Assembly (NCBI GenBank): GCA_003116995.1 | Contig: BDSL01000006.1 | Coordinates: 1,302,001 to 1,366,000, forward strand | Length of the DNA stretch: 64,000 nt | Origin: Yamagishiella unicocca | Lineage: Eukaryota > Chlorophyta > Chlorophyceae > Chlamydomonadales > Volvocaceae | Direction: 5' to 3' | Shown: positions 11,209-21,655 of the stretch, piece by piece | How the letters are laid out: each line of letters begins with the position of its first letter | How positions within the stretch are numbered: position 1 is the stretch's first letter | Notes under the pieces: model-generated | What the model was told of the DNA's origin: nothing | Seen by the model: the letters and a program-made list of their open reading frames with translations, nothing else | Databases searched by the model: none | Translations under genes and position numbers: made by a program

Positions 11209-12284
11209 GGGGCCCTTCGGAGACAGCTCTCGGTTCGGTCGTTGCTGTGTGGATTCCTTAGCAGATGCACCCGAAGGGCCTTATGCTGGTTCCACCAGAG
11301 ACCAGACCACCTGCCGCTACCGTTGCTGCTGCCGTTGTTGCCGTTGCTGTGGCGCCCATGTGGTGGACGCGGGTGCATCTGGGCGGTCGTTGATGCCAGG
11401 GGGCCGAACCCAGGGGACACCGTGGCAAGGACTGTACGAGTACAAAGAGTACGACAGTGGCCTCATTGAGCTGCATGGAGCATGGTCGCTGTCTGCCTAC
11501 GACTTGACGCACTGACTGGACTAGCGAGAGGCGGGGCCAGGGGCCAGGGGGCAGGGGGCGGAGCGCCTGCGCGCAGACGCAGACTGTGTGTGCGGGAGGG
11601 GGAGGGCCCGCGGGCCGTAGCCGTGCCCGGCCAATTTTGGATCTGGCCCCGTTTGTGCGGTGGACCGTGCGCGACCTCCGATGAAGCGGATGTGCGGTCG
11701 ACACCCGCCGCTGCTGCCCTAGGACTGATTTGCTCGCGGACGGTAGAACCGTATTTGATTGCGTGGAGTGTTTGGGTGGGCAGGCGACAAGTGCAGTCTG
11801 CCGACGTGTGTCACGGGTCGCGGACAGTATTTTATTCGGCGCGGGGCGGGCGGCAGCCAGGCTATACACTGCAGGGCCATCCGCATGAGCGTGCTGTAAG
11901 GATATGCGCGTGCGCTTTGGGTGTGACATGTGAAGTGTGAAGTGCTGCGATGAAGGGGGCTTGTGGCGGTTAGTGAGATTTGGGGCTGGGAATATGGCAG
12001 CGCAGGGCAGATACGTGCCCATACTTAAGGTAGTTAAGTTACCTTACGTAGTTTCATACTGTGCTGCATTCGCACGAAAACAGAGCGCGCACGGCAACTG
12101 CCTTCAGCTGCATCTGACGGTCTATTGTCCGGATAACATCAGCATGGAAACAAGGTTGGCAAGTTAAATATTAATGGACACATGTTCAAAACTGCCTTTC
12201 ATGACCATAGGCTCAAGTAACGACGTTGCCCATCAATGCCTAGAAGCTGATCCTTCCCGCAACTGACTTCTTGACAGCCTCAAC
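11209..12284. other. 3' UTR of the polyprenyl synthase gene and upstream region of the auxilin gene
   Basis: The only clear signal is the TGTAA at 11895. A minus-strand open frame of 254 codons covers 11258-12022, but it has no domain and lies over the 3' UTR, so I treat it as chance. The last 250 bases before 12285 are less GC-rich, as expected of a promoter. Confidence 0.5.
11895..11899 (+). promoter_or_regulatory. Putative poly(A) signal TGTAA
   Basis: This TGTAA lies 687 bases after the polyprenyl synthase stop codon. It would give a long but normal-sized algal 3' UTR. Confidence 0.5.
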
Positions 12285-15200
12285 ATGTCAGCCGCGTCGC
12301 GAAAGAATGACCCATTCAATTTCGATGATATTTACCGGCAAGCAGGCGTTGAGAACTTGTTTGTGAAGAAGACCTTGGGCGAGCTAAAGCAAAAGCAGGC
12401 GTCCCCTGGACCGGCGCCGGCAGCCTCACGTACGTTATCCTAAGAACAAGAATTGCAGAAATTAGGGCCTCATCTTTGACACGACCTCCCTCAACCCATC
12501 CTCCCGCGCAGCTGCCCGACCCACTGCTGCCGCGCCACCGCCACCGCCGGCTGCCAACGCCTCCACCTTCGATCTAGACTTCCTAAGTGAGCTGCGTAGC
12601 GGTCCGCCGGGGGTCAGCGCAAAACCACTTTTCCTCGCTGACGTGGGTCCCCGTCCCGCATCCGACGCTCTCGACCGCACCCCTCCCGCTTGACCGCTCC
12701 CCTCCTCCTCACGCGCTGCAGGCACGATCACCACCCCCGGCGGCACCCCGCCCAACCTGTCAAAGCACAGCAGCGCAGCGAACCTGACAGCAGCTGCCGG
12801 CCGGCAACAGCCCCCGCAGCAGCAGCAGCCCCCGCAGCGCCCCGCGGCATCCCCCTTGGATGACCCCTTCGCACTGTTTGAAGAGGTGCCAGGCGCCGCC
12901 CCCGCGCAGCGCCATGTGCCGCCTCCGACCAGTGCGCCGCAGCGGCCACCTGCGGACACGGGCAACCTGCTGGACTTTGACGACGGAAACGGTGAGCCGC
13001 CCGCAAATGGATGGCTCGGTCGGCATCACATCGCGATTGCCTCCCAGGGCGGCACACCGGTGTCCTTGCCGCCTCCCTGTCGCCTCCATTGCTGTCGCCC
13101 GTCCAATCCCAACCCTAAACCGTAAACCCTAAACCCCTGCTCCCCTCCTCCTCCCTCCCGCTCCTGCGTCCACAACGTGACTGCTGCCATCCAGCATTCG
13201 CGCCTGCGGCGCCTGCCCCGAACCGGACCCCGGCGCCAGCTCCAGCGGCACCCGCGGCTGCTCCCTCTTCTTGGGCCGCTGAGCCGGCTGCAACAGCCCT
13301 GCCCGCCAGGTGCGGGGTCACTGGAGTCCTCATCAGGAGTGTGAGGCACCTCGGGATCTGGGTCGGGAGCTGCCTTGGCTGTCTCGACCCGTCACCCGTC
13401 AAATCACACCCTCATCATCATCATCATCACCACTCCGCACGACCAACCCGTCTCCCTCGCCCGCTGCCGCACACACCCACACGCAGGCCTTCCCAGGCCC
13501 CCCCGCCGCCTCAGCCCCAGCCGGGCCTTACGCCCGCGGCCCCCGCGGCGGCTCCGCCTCCGCCCCCTCCCGACTATGCCTTCCACGCCGACCACCACAC
13601 AGCGCCGCCGGGCTCCCCGGCTCCCCGGCCGCACCCCTCCGCCGCCCCCGTTGCCGGCGGCGGGGGGGTACCCCCCTCGCCCTCCCGCCAGCCTGACAGC
13701 CGGAGCAGCAGCTACGCCGCCGCTTGGCGCGACGCGGGCCCGCAGACCTCCAGCGACCTCAGCAGCACGGCGGGGTCCTTCGTAACCCCAGACCAGCACC
13801 ACCAACACCACCAGCAGCGCCAGCATCAGCACCAGCAGCACCAGCACCACCCGCATGACCCACATGCGGCCGACCCCGTGTCGTCCTCGTCTTTCTCCTG
13901 GGGTCATGCGCCGTCGGGCAGCGGCATCTCCGGCTACCTGAAGGCTTTTGGCAAGAAGGCCGTTCGGGTGGCGAAGGCGGGGCTGTCGCAGCTGGAACAC
14001 GCGTTGGAGGGGCTGGACCAGCAGCAGCAGCAGCAACACCAGCAGCAACACGGACAAGCGGGGCCGTCATTTGGGTCGGGGAAGAGCGGCTTCGGCGGCA
14101 AAAGGTGCGGGGGGTGGGGATGGATTCTGGGAAGTGGCAGTTGGGGCTCCGCGAACCTACCCGGGGAGGGGGGTTACATAGGAGAACCGGTAACTCGACA
14201 TGGGAAGTGTAGCTGGTGCATAGCCTTCGGACACCTGGACGCGCGCGCAGGCTATGGACTCGGGTTCACGGCCGCAAAACTGACTCGGCGACGGTGGGTG
14301 AAGTGGTGAAAAAGGAACGAGCGGGCGAGAGTGTGGAGCGCAAAGCAGGGAACCGGGACGGCGAAGGGGGGAGTGGCGATGCGGGATGCGCCGAGGCCGC
14401 ACTACGTCCCATCCCAGCCCGGATACCGATCGTTACCTTGGAAAGGAGATACGTTGGGGGGGGGCGGCTCTACCTGGGTTGTGTGGAGTCGGCGGCAGCA
14501 CTTGGGTGTTAAGGTCTCTTCTCCTCCCGGTGCGTGCCGTGTTCCCGGTGCAGCTACGATGAGGGCACCCCGGTCAGCAACGATGAGGCGCTGGCCTGGG
14601 CGGTGAGGCTGGAGGAGCTGTCCCCGCACGCGCAGCAGCAGGAGCTGGCACAGGTAAGAGGGGGGGAGAGGCAGGGGGGTCGAGGGGTGGAGGGACGGGG
14701 GGAGGAGCGTGTGTGTTTGCTGTAGGCCTTGCGTCGTTTGGGGCAGGCTCAGAGGCTCGAGTAGCGGCTGGGCCCAAGGGTTCAGGTGTGGCCGAGTGTG
14801 GTGGGGTACGGCGGGCGGTGGGGGGCGGGCGGGAGGATAGGGGCGCCCCAGCCGCCGCACCGGCCCCCGCAGCGCGCGCTCCGCAACCCGAGCCCACCCC
14901 GCACCTCGGCCCCCTGCAGATGCACCCCTCCCTGCGCCGCAAGGTGATCGAGGTGCTCCGCGAGCAGATCCGACTAGAGCACGAGGCGGCAGCCGCCCCC
15001 TCGCCACCACCTGGGCCAGCACCGGGTTCCGGAGCCGGACCCGGCCACGCAGCCTCCGGCGAGGCCGCATACGGCCACGGGGGCCCTATGCCGCCGCCCC
15101 GCGCAGGGGGCCACTGGCCGGGGGGGTCAGCGCAGGTCGGCGAGCAGCAGCCGCATCCGGGGGCACCGAGGGAGCGGGAGCGGCACTCCAACACGGGGGA

Positions 15201-17617
15201 GAGAGCCCAGGCAGCGGCGGCGGCGGCGCCACCAATCTTCGGTCATGACCTGCTCGGGTTGGGGAGCGGCGACTTGGCTTCCGAACCCTCCCCCCCGGCT
15301 GCCACTTCCGGCTCCGGAGCCGCCGCTCACACCCGGGAGGCGGAGCGGCGGGAGGTCGAGCAGTTGGCGCCCAAACCCTCTCCTCCTCCTCCTCCTCCTC
15401 CTCCTCCAGCGCCAAGTATTAGCCATGACCTGCTCGGGATGGGGAGCGGCGATCTGGCTCCGAAACCATCTCCCCCTGCTGCTACTGCCGCGCCTGTGTC
15501 CTTTGCCGCCGCTGCCGGCCCCGCTCACACCTGGGAGCCGGAGCGGCGGGAGGCCGAGCGGCCCGCAGCAGCCGCAGCAGCCGCAGCCCAGCACCCCGCA
15601 TCCCCCCCGCTGCAGCCGCGGCCCCCGGCCGCCACCGCCCCTTCCACCGCGGCCGCAGCCGCCGTCACCGCCGCCGCTGCCGTACACGTCGACGACATGG
15701 ACGACTTCTTCTCCGGCGGCGCCAGCAGCCAGCCGGCGACCAGCACCGGCGCCGCCGCCGCCGCCGCCCGGCCGCCTCCGGGCGCTGTGCACGGCAGTTC
15801 CTCGGCGCCCAACCTCAGCGCCGTCCGCGGCGGCGCCGCCAGCGGCAGCAGCACGGCTGCGGTGGCCAACATGCTGCATGACGAGGAGGACGACGGCTTG
15901 GGCGGCCTAGGTGACGTGGACGTGTCCGAGTACAAGGACCTGTACAAGGGGGAGAAGGGCCAGGCGGGAGAGCCGGAGCTCCGGAAGCAGCTGCGCGCGC
16001 AGGTGGGCGGTGGGGAGCCGTGGATGCCGTGGGTGCCGTGGGTGCTGGGGCTGTAGTCCTGAAGAAGATGTACTGAAAACTAACCGGAAGACCGACGATG
16101 TACATGTCAGCGTTACGTGCCATCCCTAACCCGTGCAACACGTTTCCTCCCCTCCCCCGCACCCACGGGTTTCCCTCGAATCCCCCGCACCCACGGGTTC
16201 CCTCTCATTACCCGGCCCCCCTGCGGCATGCATCTCGAAACGTCTCTCCTAAACGGTTTTTCTCGCATCCACGGGTCTTCCTCGAAACCCCCGCCCCCCG
16301 CGCTGTCGTTCCAACGGGTCCCCTCCCCCCCATGCTGTCTTATATCGGGCCCTCTCACCACCCCCCTGCGCTGACCCCCGCCATCATACCGCAGCGAGAG
16401 GCCGCAAAACACGCCAAGATGAAGGCCGCGCTGGTGGAGAAGCTGGCGATGGAGGCGGAGGAGGCGGCGCGGCGGGAGGAGCAGGTGACGCTCAAGGAGC
16501 AGTACAAGGCGAACATCGAGGTGTGGAAGAACAAGAACAAGGTGCGCTCCAGGGATGGTCTCGTGAGGAAAGCCCGTGCTCCAGGGGGGGAGGCGAGTCT
16601 GAGAGCAGGGGCGTGGGAGCGTGGTGCGCTCCCAGGGTGCGTCCTGGACGAACCCTCCGATGAAAAACAAACCCGCTCCGACGGCCCTCCCAGGGCCCTC
16701 CAGCACAACACAACACACCTCCTCGCACCTCTTTCACACGCGTTCACATGCATGGTACCAGCCTGGGTTCCGCAGCAACGCGGGGACCCTCCACCGCTGC
16801 GACGATTCATTCCGCCGCCTCCCGCCCTGCCGTCGTCCCCCGCCTCCCCTAACTGCCTGGGCGCCACCCTCCCCCGCGCCAGCCGGCCCCCTCTCCTCTG
16901 TCGATCCCCTGGTGTATCCTCCCCTCTCCCCCCCCCCCGGCCCCTCAGGGCAACATCCGGGGGCTGCTGGGGTCGCTGCACACGGTTTTGTGGCCGGACA
17001 GCGGCTGGGTGCCCGTCAGTGTGGGCGACCTGCTGGAGCCGCTGCAGGTGGGGAGGGAAGGAGTTAGGGGGTGGGTTAGGGGGAGGGGGGGAGTTAGGGG
17101 GTGGGTTAGGGGGAGGGGGGGAGTTAGGGGGTGGGTTAGGGGGAGGGGGGGAGTTAGGGGGTGGGTTAGGGGGAGGGCAGCTGGGGGGCGGACGTGGAGG
17201 CGGAGCGGAGGGAGGGATGGGGGGGGGGATGAGGGCAGAGGAGGGAAGGTGAGGACGGAGGAGGGGTATTCTCTGCGTCCTCTGCAGCAAGCCGGGCTAC
17301 GTGGGATGCGCCACACCACGTGACCTGTGGTGGGTTAGTCCTTCTCACCCCGGCACCCCTCACTGCACACTGCGCCCCCTCCCCCTCTCCCCCTCGGGTC
17401 TTCCTCGAAACCCTCCCCCTCTCCCCCTCGGGTCTTCCTCGAAACCCTCCCCCTCTCCCACCTCCCCGGCCCCCTCCAGATCAAAAAGGTGTACATGAAG
17501 GCCAACCTGCTGGTCCACCCCGACAAGGTCCGCCAGCGCAGCGGCACTGCGGACCAGGTGGCCATCGCCGACATGGTGTTCGATGTACTCAAGGACGCGT
17601 GGAACGCATTTCGATAG
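12285..17617 (+). CDS. Auxilin-like J-domain protein (clathrin uncoating)
   Basis: Ten exons (12285-12429, 12512-12586, 12722-12991, 13195-13309, 13487-14104, 14554-14653, 14920-16002, 16395-16541, 16949-17047, 17480-17617) encode 929 residues. The C-terminal J domain (about 852-929) carries the HPD triad at 897-899 in LLVHPDKVRQRS, needed to stimulate Hsp70. The middle is disordered and rich in Pro, Ala, His and Gln. It contains clathrin- and adaptor-binding motifs: DPF near residue 9, DDPFALFEE, LLDFDD and two copies of HDLLG.GSGDLA. A charged helix (AAKHAKMKAALVEKLAMEAEEAARREEQ) precedes the J domain. This order matches plant and animal auxilins, which recruit Hsc70 to strip clathrin from vesicles in the cytosol. 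The start ATG is preceded by a less GC-rich leader, and MSAASRKNDPF is a plausible N-terminus. Confidence 0.9.
13111..13137 (+). repeat. Telomere-type CCCTAAA motif in an intron
   Basis: The intron 12992-13194 of the auxilin gene contains aaccctaaac, cgtaaaccct and aaacccc in a row: three imperfect CCCTAAA units, the plant-type telomere repeat on the complementary strand. Confidence 0.6.
14181..14234 (-). repeat. Dispersed repeat family C, copy 2
   Basis: Inside the auxilin intron 14105-14553, the reverse complement of gtgtccgaaggctatgcacc, with an agctacacttcccatgtcga continuation, matches copies at 2901-2950 and 49259-49312. Confidence 0.75.
16228..16300 (+). repeat. Dispersed repeat family A, copy 1
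   Basis: catctcgaaacg, then taaacggtttttctc, then atccacgggtcttcctcgaa forms a three-block element. It recurs at 19500-19570 and, inverted, at 31750-31800. Shorter copies of the last block lie at 17393-17450, 48473-48490, 48789-48806 and 49336-49360. This copy sits in an auxilin intron. Confidence 0.75.
17060..17179 (+). repeat. 30-bp G-rich minisatellite, four copies
   Basis: In the last auxilin intron the unit gttagggggtgggttagggg followed by gaggggggga is repeated four times almost without change. Each unit has four or more G runs, so the transcript and the coding strand can fold into G-quadruplexes. The TTAGGG core also resembles a telomere repeat. Confidence 0.9.
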
Positions 17618-18100
17618 GAAAGGGGGGTGAAAGGAGACCCGGTAGGGAGGGGGGTGCGGCGGAGGGGCCCTCTCTGACAGCAGTGGAATAGGGACTGCGG
17701 CAGTGCGGCAGAAAATGTGAGTGGGAGAGACGTGGGTTTCAGGGGTAAGGGGAAGTGACAATTGAGGGCGTGGGCCGGTGATTGGAGACGTGGCTGCTCT
17801 TGAATGGCGGGGTGCTGTATGCTGTGCTATGCGCGGGACTTTGAAGGGTAATGTCGAGGGAGAAAGGAAGGGTGGGGGGTCTCGGGCCCTGGGGCTCGGC
17901 GGAGGTTGGAATCGGTCCCGTTGCGGGACAGACCCCTCTGGAGCGGATTGAGGCAATGGAAGCTGTCGGCATTTACTTCCGCTGTTGCGTCCAGAGTGGG
18001 TGAGGAAGGGCTGCGGCTGCTGCCCATCACCACCAGTAGCTTCAGCTCGTGGGTAGTCCGGCGGAGGCGTTGGGTAGCGGCGATGACACCGCGTGACCCG

Positions 18101-18105
18101 TGTAA
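18101..18105 (+). promoter_or_regulatory. Putative poly(A) signal TGTAA of the auxilin gene
   Basis: TGTAA followed by the AT-rich attatatttatt lies 484 bases after the auxilin stop codon. The convergent minus-strand signal is only 58 bases further on. Confidence 0.65.
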
Positions 18106-18162
18106 ATTATATTTATTACCCGACTACCGTAGCCGTACCGACCTGAGGAGAGTTTACCGATA

Positions 18163-18167
18163 TTACA
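18163..18167 (-). promoter_or_regulatory. Putative poly(A) signal TGTAA of the Tim44-like gene
   Basis: Reading ttaca on the plus strand, this is TGTAA on the minus strand, about 255 bases past the stop codon at 18422. The two convergent transcripts would overlap by tens of bases. Confidence 0.55.
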
Positions 18168-18421
18168 AGAAGCCATCGGCGGCCCCGGTCTCCTGCCGGA
18201 GCAACAACAGGGACTAGGCTGCTGCGACGCCGGTCGCTGGCGGCGGTCCGAACACCTCCTCGCCCATGCCGCCGGTCCGACCCGCACGACGCACTGCACC
18301 GGGCGGGACGGCCCCACCGCTACGGACCCCTGCCAGCCGATCAGCCCGCAGTACCCGCCAACACCCTTCAGCCCAGCAACCCTTCCCCACCTCGCCACCG
18401 CCTCATCCCTCCTTCGCACCC

Positions 18422-20127
18422 TCACCACCAGCCCACCACCTTCCAGGGACTGTCCAGCCCCCGCACGGCACCCACCGGCAGCGGCCCGCGCGCGAACAAC
18501 CAAATACCCGACCGGTGCACTCGGCGGGACACCTCCAGGCCCCCCTTGTCGCCGCCACCGCCCTCGCCGCCGCCGCCGCCACCCCCCCAGGGGCTCGCCG
18601 CCCCCGCCGCTCCGCTCCCCACCATGCGGTACACCACCTGCAGGCTCACATCGAGGTCCACGACGACCACAAGCCACGACTTGGACAGCCCCGGAACCAT
18701 GTCGGTCGTCCAGCTGGGGTCGAAGCCTCTGATGGAGGCTGGGCCCCACATGTTGACGCCGCCCACGGAGGCCTGGTCCACGGTGGTGGTCACGCTCGTC
18801 ACCAGCAAACCCATCTCCTCACGCAGCCGCCGCCGGTCGCGATCCACCGCCTCGGCAGCCTGGGCGGTGGGGCGGAGGCAAGGTGGTGGTGTACGGGTTG
18901 AGGTTAGGAGTGACAAAGGAGGAGTCGGCCGGAAGCGAGTCTAGGGGTGGGTGAGAACGGGGAAGCCCCGGCGGGGAGGGCGGTGGGGAGGGCGGTGTGC
19001 GTCTGAGGACCGGCGGAGGACGGGTTATGCATTGCGTCATCAGTGGACGAGCCTCCGGCCTCCAGCCCGACCCCGCCGTCCCTGTTCTTCCCCCTGCCAC
19101 CCACCTTTGCGGACGCCATCTGCCGCAGCGCCTGGTTGTCCTCCGACACCATCGCATCGAAGAACACTGGCACCGCCTCTTTCACACCGTCGAGGAACTG
19201 TGCAGGCGGGGGTGGGGCAGGCAGGCAGGGGGCAGGCAGGGGGCAGTTGGGGTGGGACGGAAGCGTCACCGGTGTCGCGTGCGCTGCTGTTGAGGACGAT
19301 GTCAATAGGACGCACATACGGATACCGCTTCAGTATCCAGACGCACAACTCTGTCCAAGTGCCAAACCCTTCCCCGACGGCCCCCTCCCTCCCTGCTGTC
19401 CCATGAGTTTTCAACTCGTACCCTCCCCCGGTTTATTCTCCCACCCCCCCAAGGTCATATTACGACCTTCGGCTTTAGTATCCCCAACCCAGTTCTCCAG
19501 CATGCATCTCAAAAAACTTCTGTTTTAAACGGGTTTTTTCGGGCATCCACGGGTGTCCCTCAACCCCCCAAGGTCGCAGCTCCGCACCTCCTGCGCGTCA
19601 AAGCTGGCGTCCACATCCTCCCTGATCATCCGCTCCGACATGCTCTGCAGCCGAGTCAGCATGCCCGGCATCAGCGCCGCACGAAGCGCCGTACGCAGCG
19701 GCCGCAGCACCGACGTCACCAGCCGCGCCGCCGGGCTGTCGTACAGGAAGCTCCACCTGGCGTCCAGGATGCCGCCGCCAGCGCCCGTGACTCCGTCGTA
19801 CGCTTTCCGCCGCTCCGCCTCCTCCAGCAGCGGCTGCAGCTTCTGCATCTCCTCGTTCCGGGAGAAGTGGCCGTGGACGTACGGCGGCTCTGAATCCGCT
19901 CCCGCGTTGCTGGTTTCGGAGGCGCTCTTGGTGGCTCCGACGCCCGGCTCAGGGGTGGATTCCGGCGACGACGGGGAGGGGGACGAGGAGGAGGAGGACG
20001 CAGGCGCGGCGGAGGCTGCGGGAGGCGTGGCGGGGGAGACTGCGGGGCCGGCGGGGTTGCTGCTGGCCGGCCTGTCGGCTTCGCGTGACGCTGGTGACCC
20101 GGGCGGCGGCGGGGTGGCGCCAGCAGG
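18422..20127 (-). CDS. Tim44-like domain protein, N-terminal exon(s) not resolved
   Basis: Three phase-0 exons read on the minus strand as 20127-19588, 19197-19105 and 18859-18422, giving 356 residues without the N-terminus. After a disordered Ser/Pro/Ala-rich part comes a helix-rich segment (SRNEEMQKLQPLLEEAERRK). Next are FLDGVKEAVPVFFDAMVSED and ALRQMASAK, the start of the Tim44/mL45-type alpha+beta fold. Then follow strands such as SWLVVVVDLDVSLQVVY, and a C-terminus ending in SPWKVVGWW, which fits the usual W-x-LVG-like end of the family. Members bind the inner mitochondrial membrane and act in protein import (Tim44) or as mitoribosome-associated factors (mL45, Mba1). Which one this is cannot be decided here. 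A Gly-rich insert lies between the last strands. An acceptor at 20128-20129 shows that an upstream exon exists, probably with the transit peptide, but I could not place it. Confidence 0.7.
19500..19570 (+). repeat. Dispersed repeat family A, copy 2
   Basis: catctcaaaaaacttctgtt, ttaaacgggttttttcgggc and atccacgggtgtccctcaac follow one another, matching the three-block element at 16228-16300. It lies in an intron of the Tim44-like gene, antisense to it. Confidence 0.7.
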
Positions 20128-21655
20128 CTGAGGGGAGAGGCGGAGGTAGGGAGGGGCAGGAGGGTCAGAGGCGCATGGTGCTGAGGAGGGCAGGGGGGGT
20201 GACAGCACGGCAGGCAGGGAGGGGTTGCTGCTGCAGAACTGGGCGCAGGGCCCCCTGGAGTAATGTCAGAGTACGAGATCGCGGGTGGGGTGTCGGAAGG
20301 GTGTCGGGGGATATGAGAGGCGTGGGTGTCGGGGAAGGGGCGGATGGAGAAACGCTACCCCGGCCTGGCATCTGGCCAGTGCCTGTGGCCGCCACTCCTC
20401 CTCCTGCCCTTGCCAGTGTTACTACCAGGGTTTCATCTCATCGCCAACTGTCCGATGTGTCATCGCTTCCCGGTAAGTACCCCGGACCGGCGGAGGGCAG
20501 GCGGGTGGGCTACTGCTCGGGGGGTGCCTATCCTCGCCGCCGCGGCACCGGACGCACTGGGCCGGTTACCGGTATCCTGACCCTACATCTATTCCGCAAG
20601 GACGGCTACATCAGCGGCAGAAGGGCCCCGCGATTGGCACCAAAAGCAAAACGCCCCGCTAGTGCTGCTATTTGCTCTGTAGGCTGCTGCCGCCCGGGCT
20701 GCCCAGCGCCGTGCGTACCGCCAGGCAACAACCCAGGTCGCGGCGCCGACGGCGATGCCCCTCTCCTTCAGCAGCACCCCGTAAGAATGGACGGCAGCCC
20801 CCCCGTTCAGCCCGCCCCTTTCATCCAGTGCGCCTCACACCACCCCCACTGCTGCGCATGAAAAGCCAGCCCCTGCTCGGCTCGCCGTCCCCACGCAGCG
20901 GCCGGCGTCATCGCTCCACCCAAGCCCGACTGTCGTCGACACAACCGACCAATACCCAAGGATCGATAGCTTAATGATATGTTATATGAAGATGATCGCC
21001 CAGTGCCTATTCATCTCTGTGCTTCAACGCAAGCGGTTGTGGTGCCTGAAATGACAGGCTCTGCGCTTACCCGGGACGACGGCTCTTCGCCCCCCGCCAT
21101 GTGCCGGACTCCGGAACTACTCCACAAGCCAGGTAGCAGCTCAAGATGTGGTGTAAGAGCTCGGGAATTTGAGCAGGCCCCGGGGTCCGCCGGCGCACAT
21201 CTTGCTAGCCTTGCCAATAGCCTCCCACCGGCACGTGTAAGGAGAGCCATGACTGAAAGGATCGGCTTAGGAAGGCATACGCAGCGTAATGCTCTCTTGC
21301 TGATCCCCCCAAAAATGACGACGTGGATATGGAGTTATGAGTTGAAATATAATCTAAGTTGGATTGTCTCACTTGTAATTTGGTTTCAGGTAGAAAGTTT
21401 GATTAGGCGGCATGGGGTGCAGTAGAAGCCATGTGGGTAGGACGTCGAAAAGACGCCCGTCAAGTGGATTGAGCATACCCCTTCTCCTTGTGAGAACCAT
21501 ATTGACACTTATACTTCATGGCACAATTGCATTTGTAAAGGAGTAATTGTGCCCCGAACGCTCCTTCGCCCTGCACACGTCAGCCCTCCGACGCAAGTCC
21601 CTTTACCAGTAGCATGAAGAACTAGGTGACGCGCTACGTTGAATTTCCCCACCTC
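20128..21655. other. Region between divergent genes, with probable first exon(s) of the Tim44-like gene
   Basis: The missing 5' exon of the minus-strand Tim44-like gene should lie here. Candidate frames start at 20395 and 20777 on the minus strand, but neither gives a clean donor. From about 20940 to 21655 the sequence is less GC-rich and should hold the promoter of the glycerol-3-phosphate dehydrogenase gene. I see no other gene. Confidence 0.4.

Noticed and set aside
11258..12022. Minus-strand frame of 254 codons
   Set aside because: It lies over the 3' UTR and poly(A) signal of the polyprenyl synthase gene and encodes no recognisable domain.
17060..17179. CRISPR-like array of regular 30-base repeats
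   Set aside because: The repeats are contiguous without unique spacers and lie in a eukaryotic intron, so this is a minisatellite.
20589..20777. Minus-strand frame starting MLLKERGIAVGAA as transit-peptide exon of the Tim44-like gene
   Set aside because: It looks attractive, but I could not find a donor in a phase that joins it to the acceptor at 20128.
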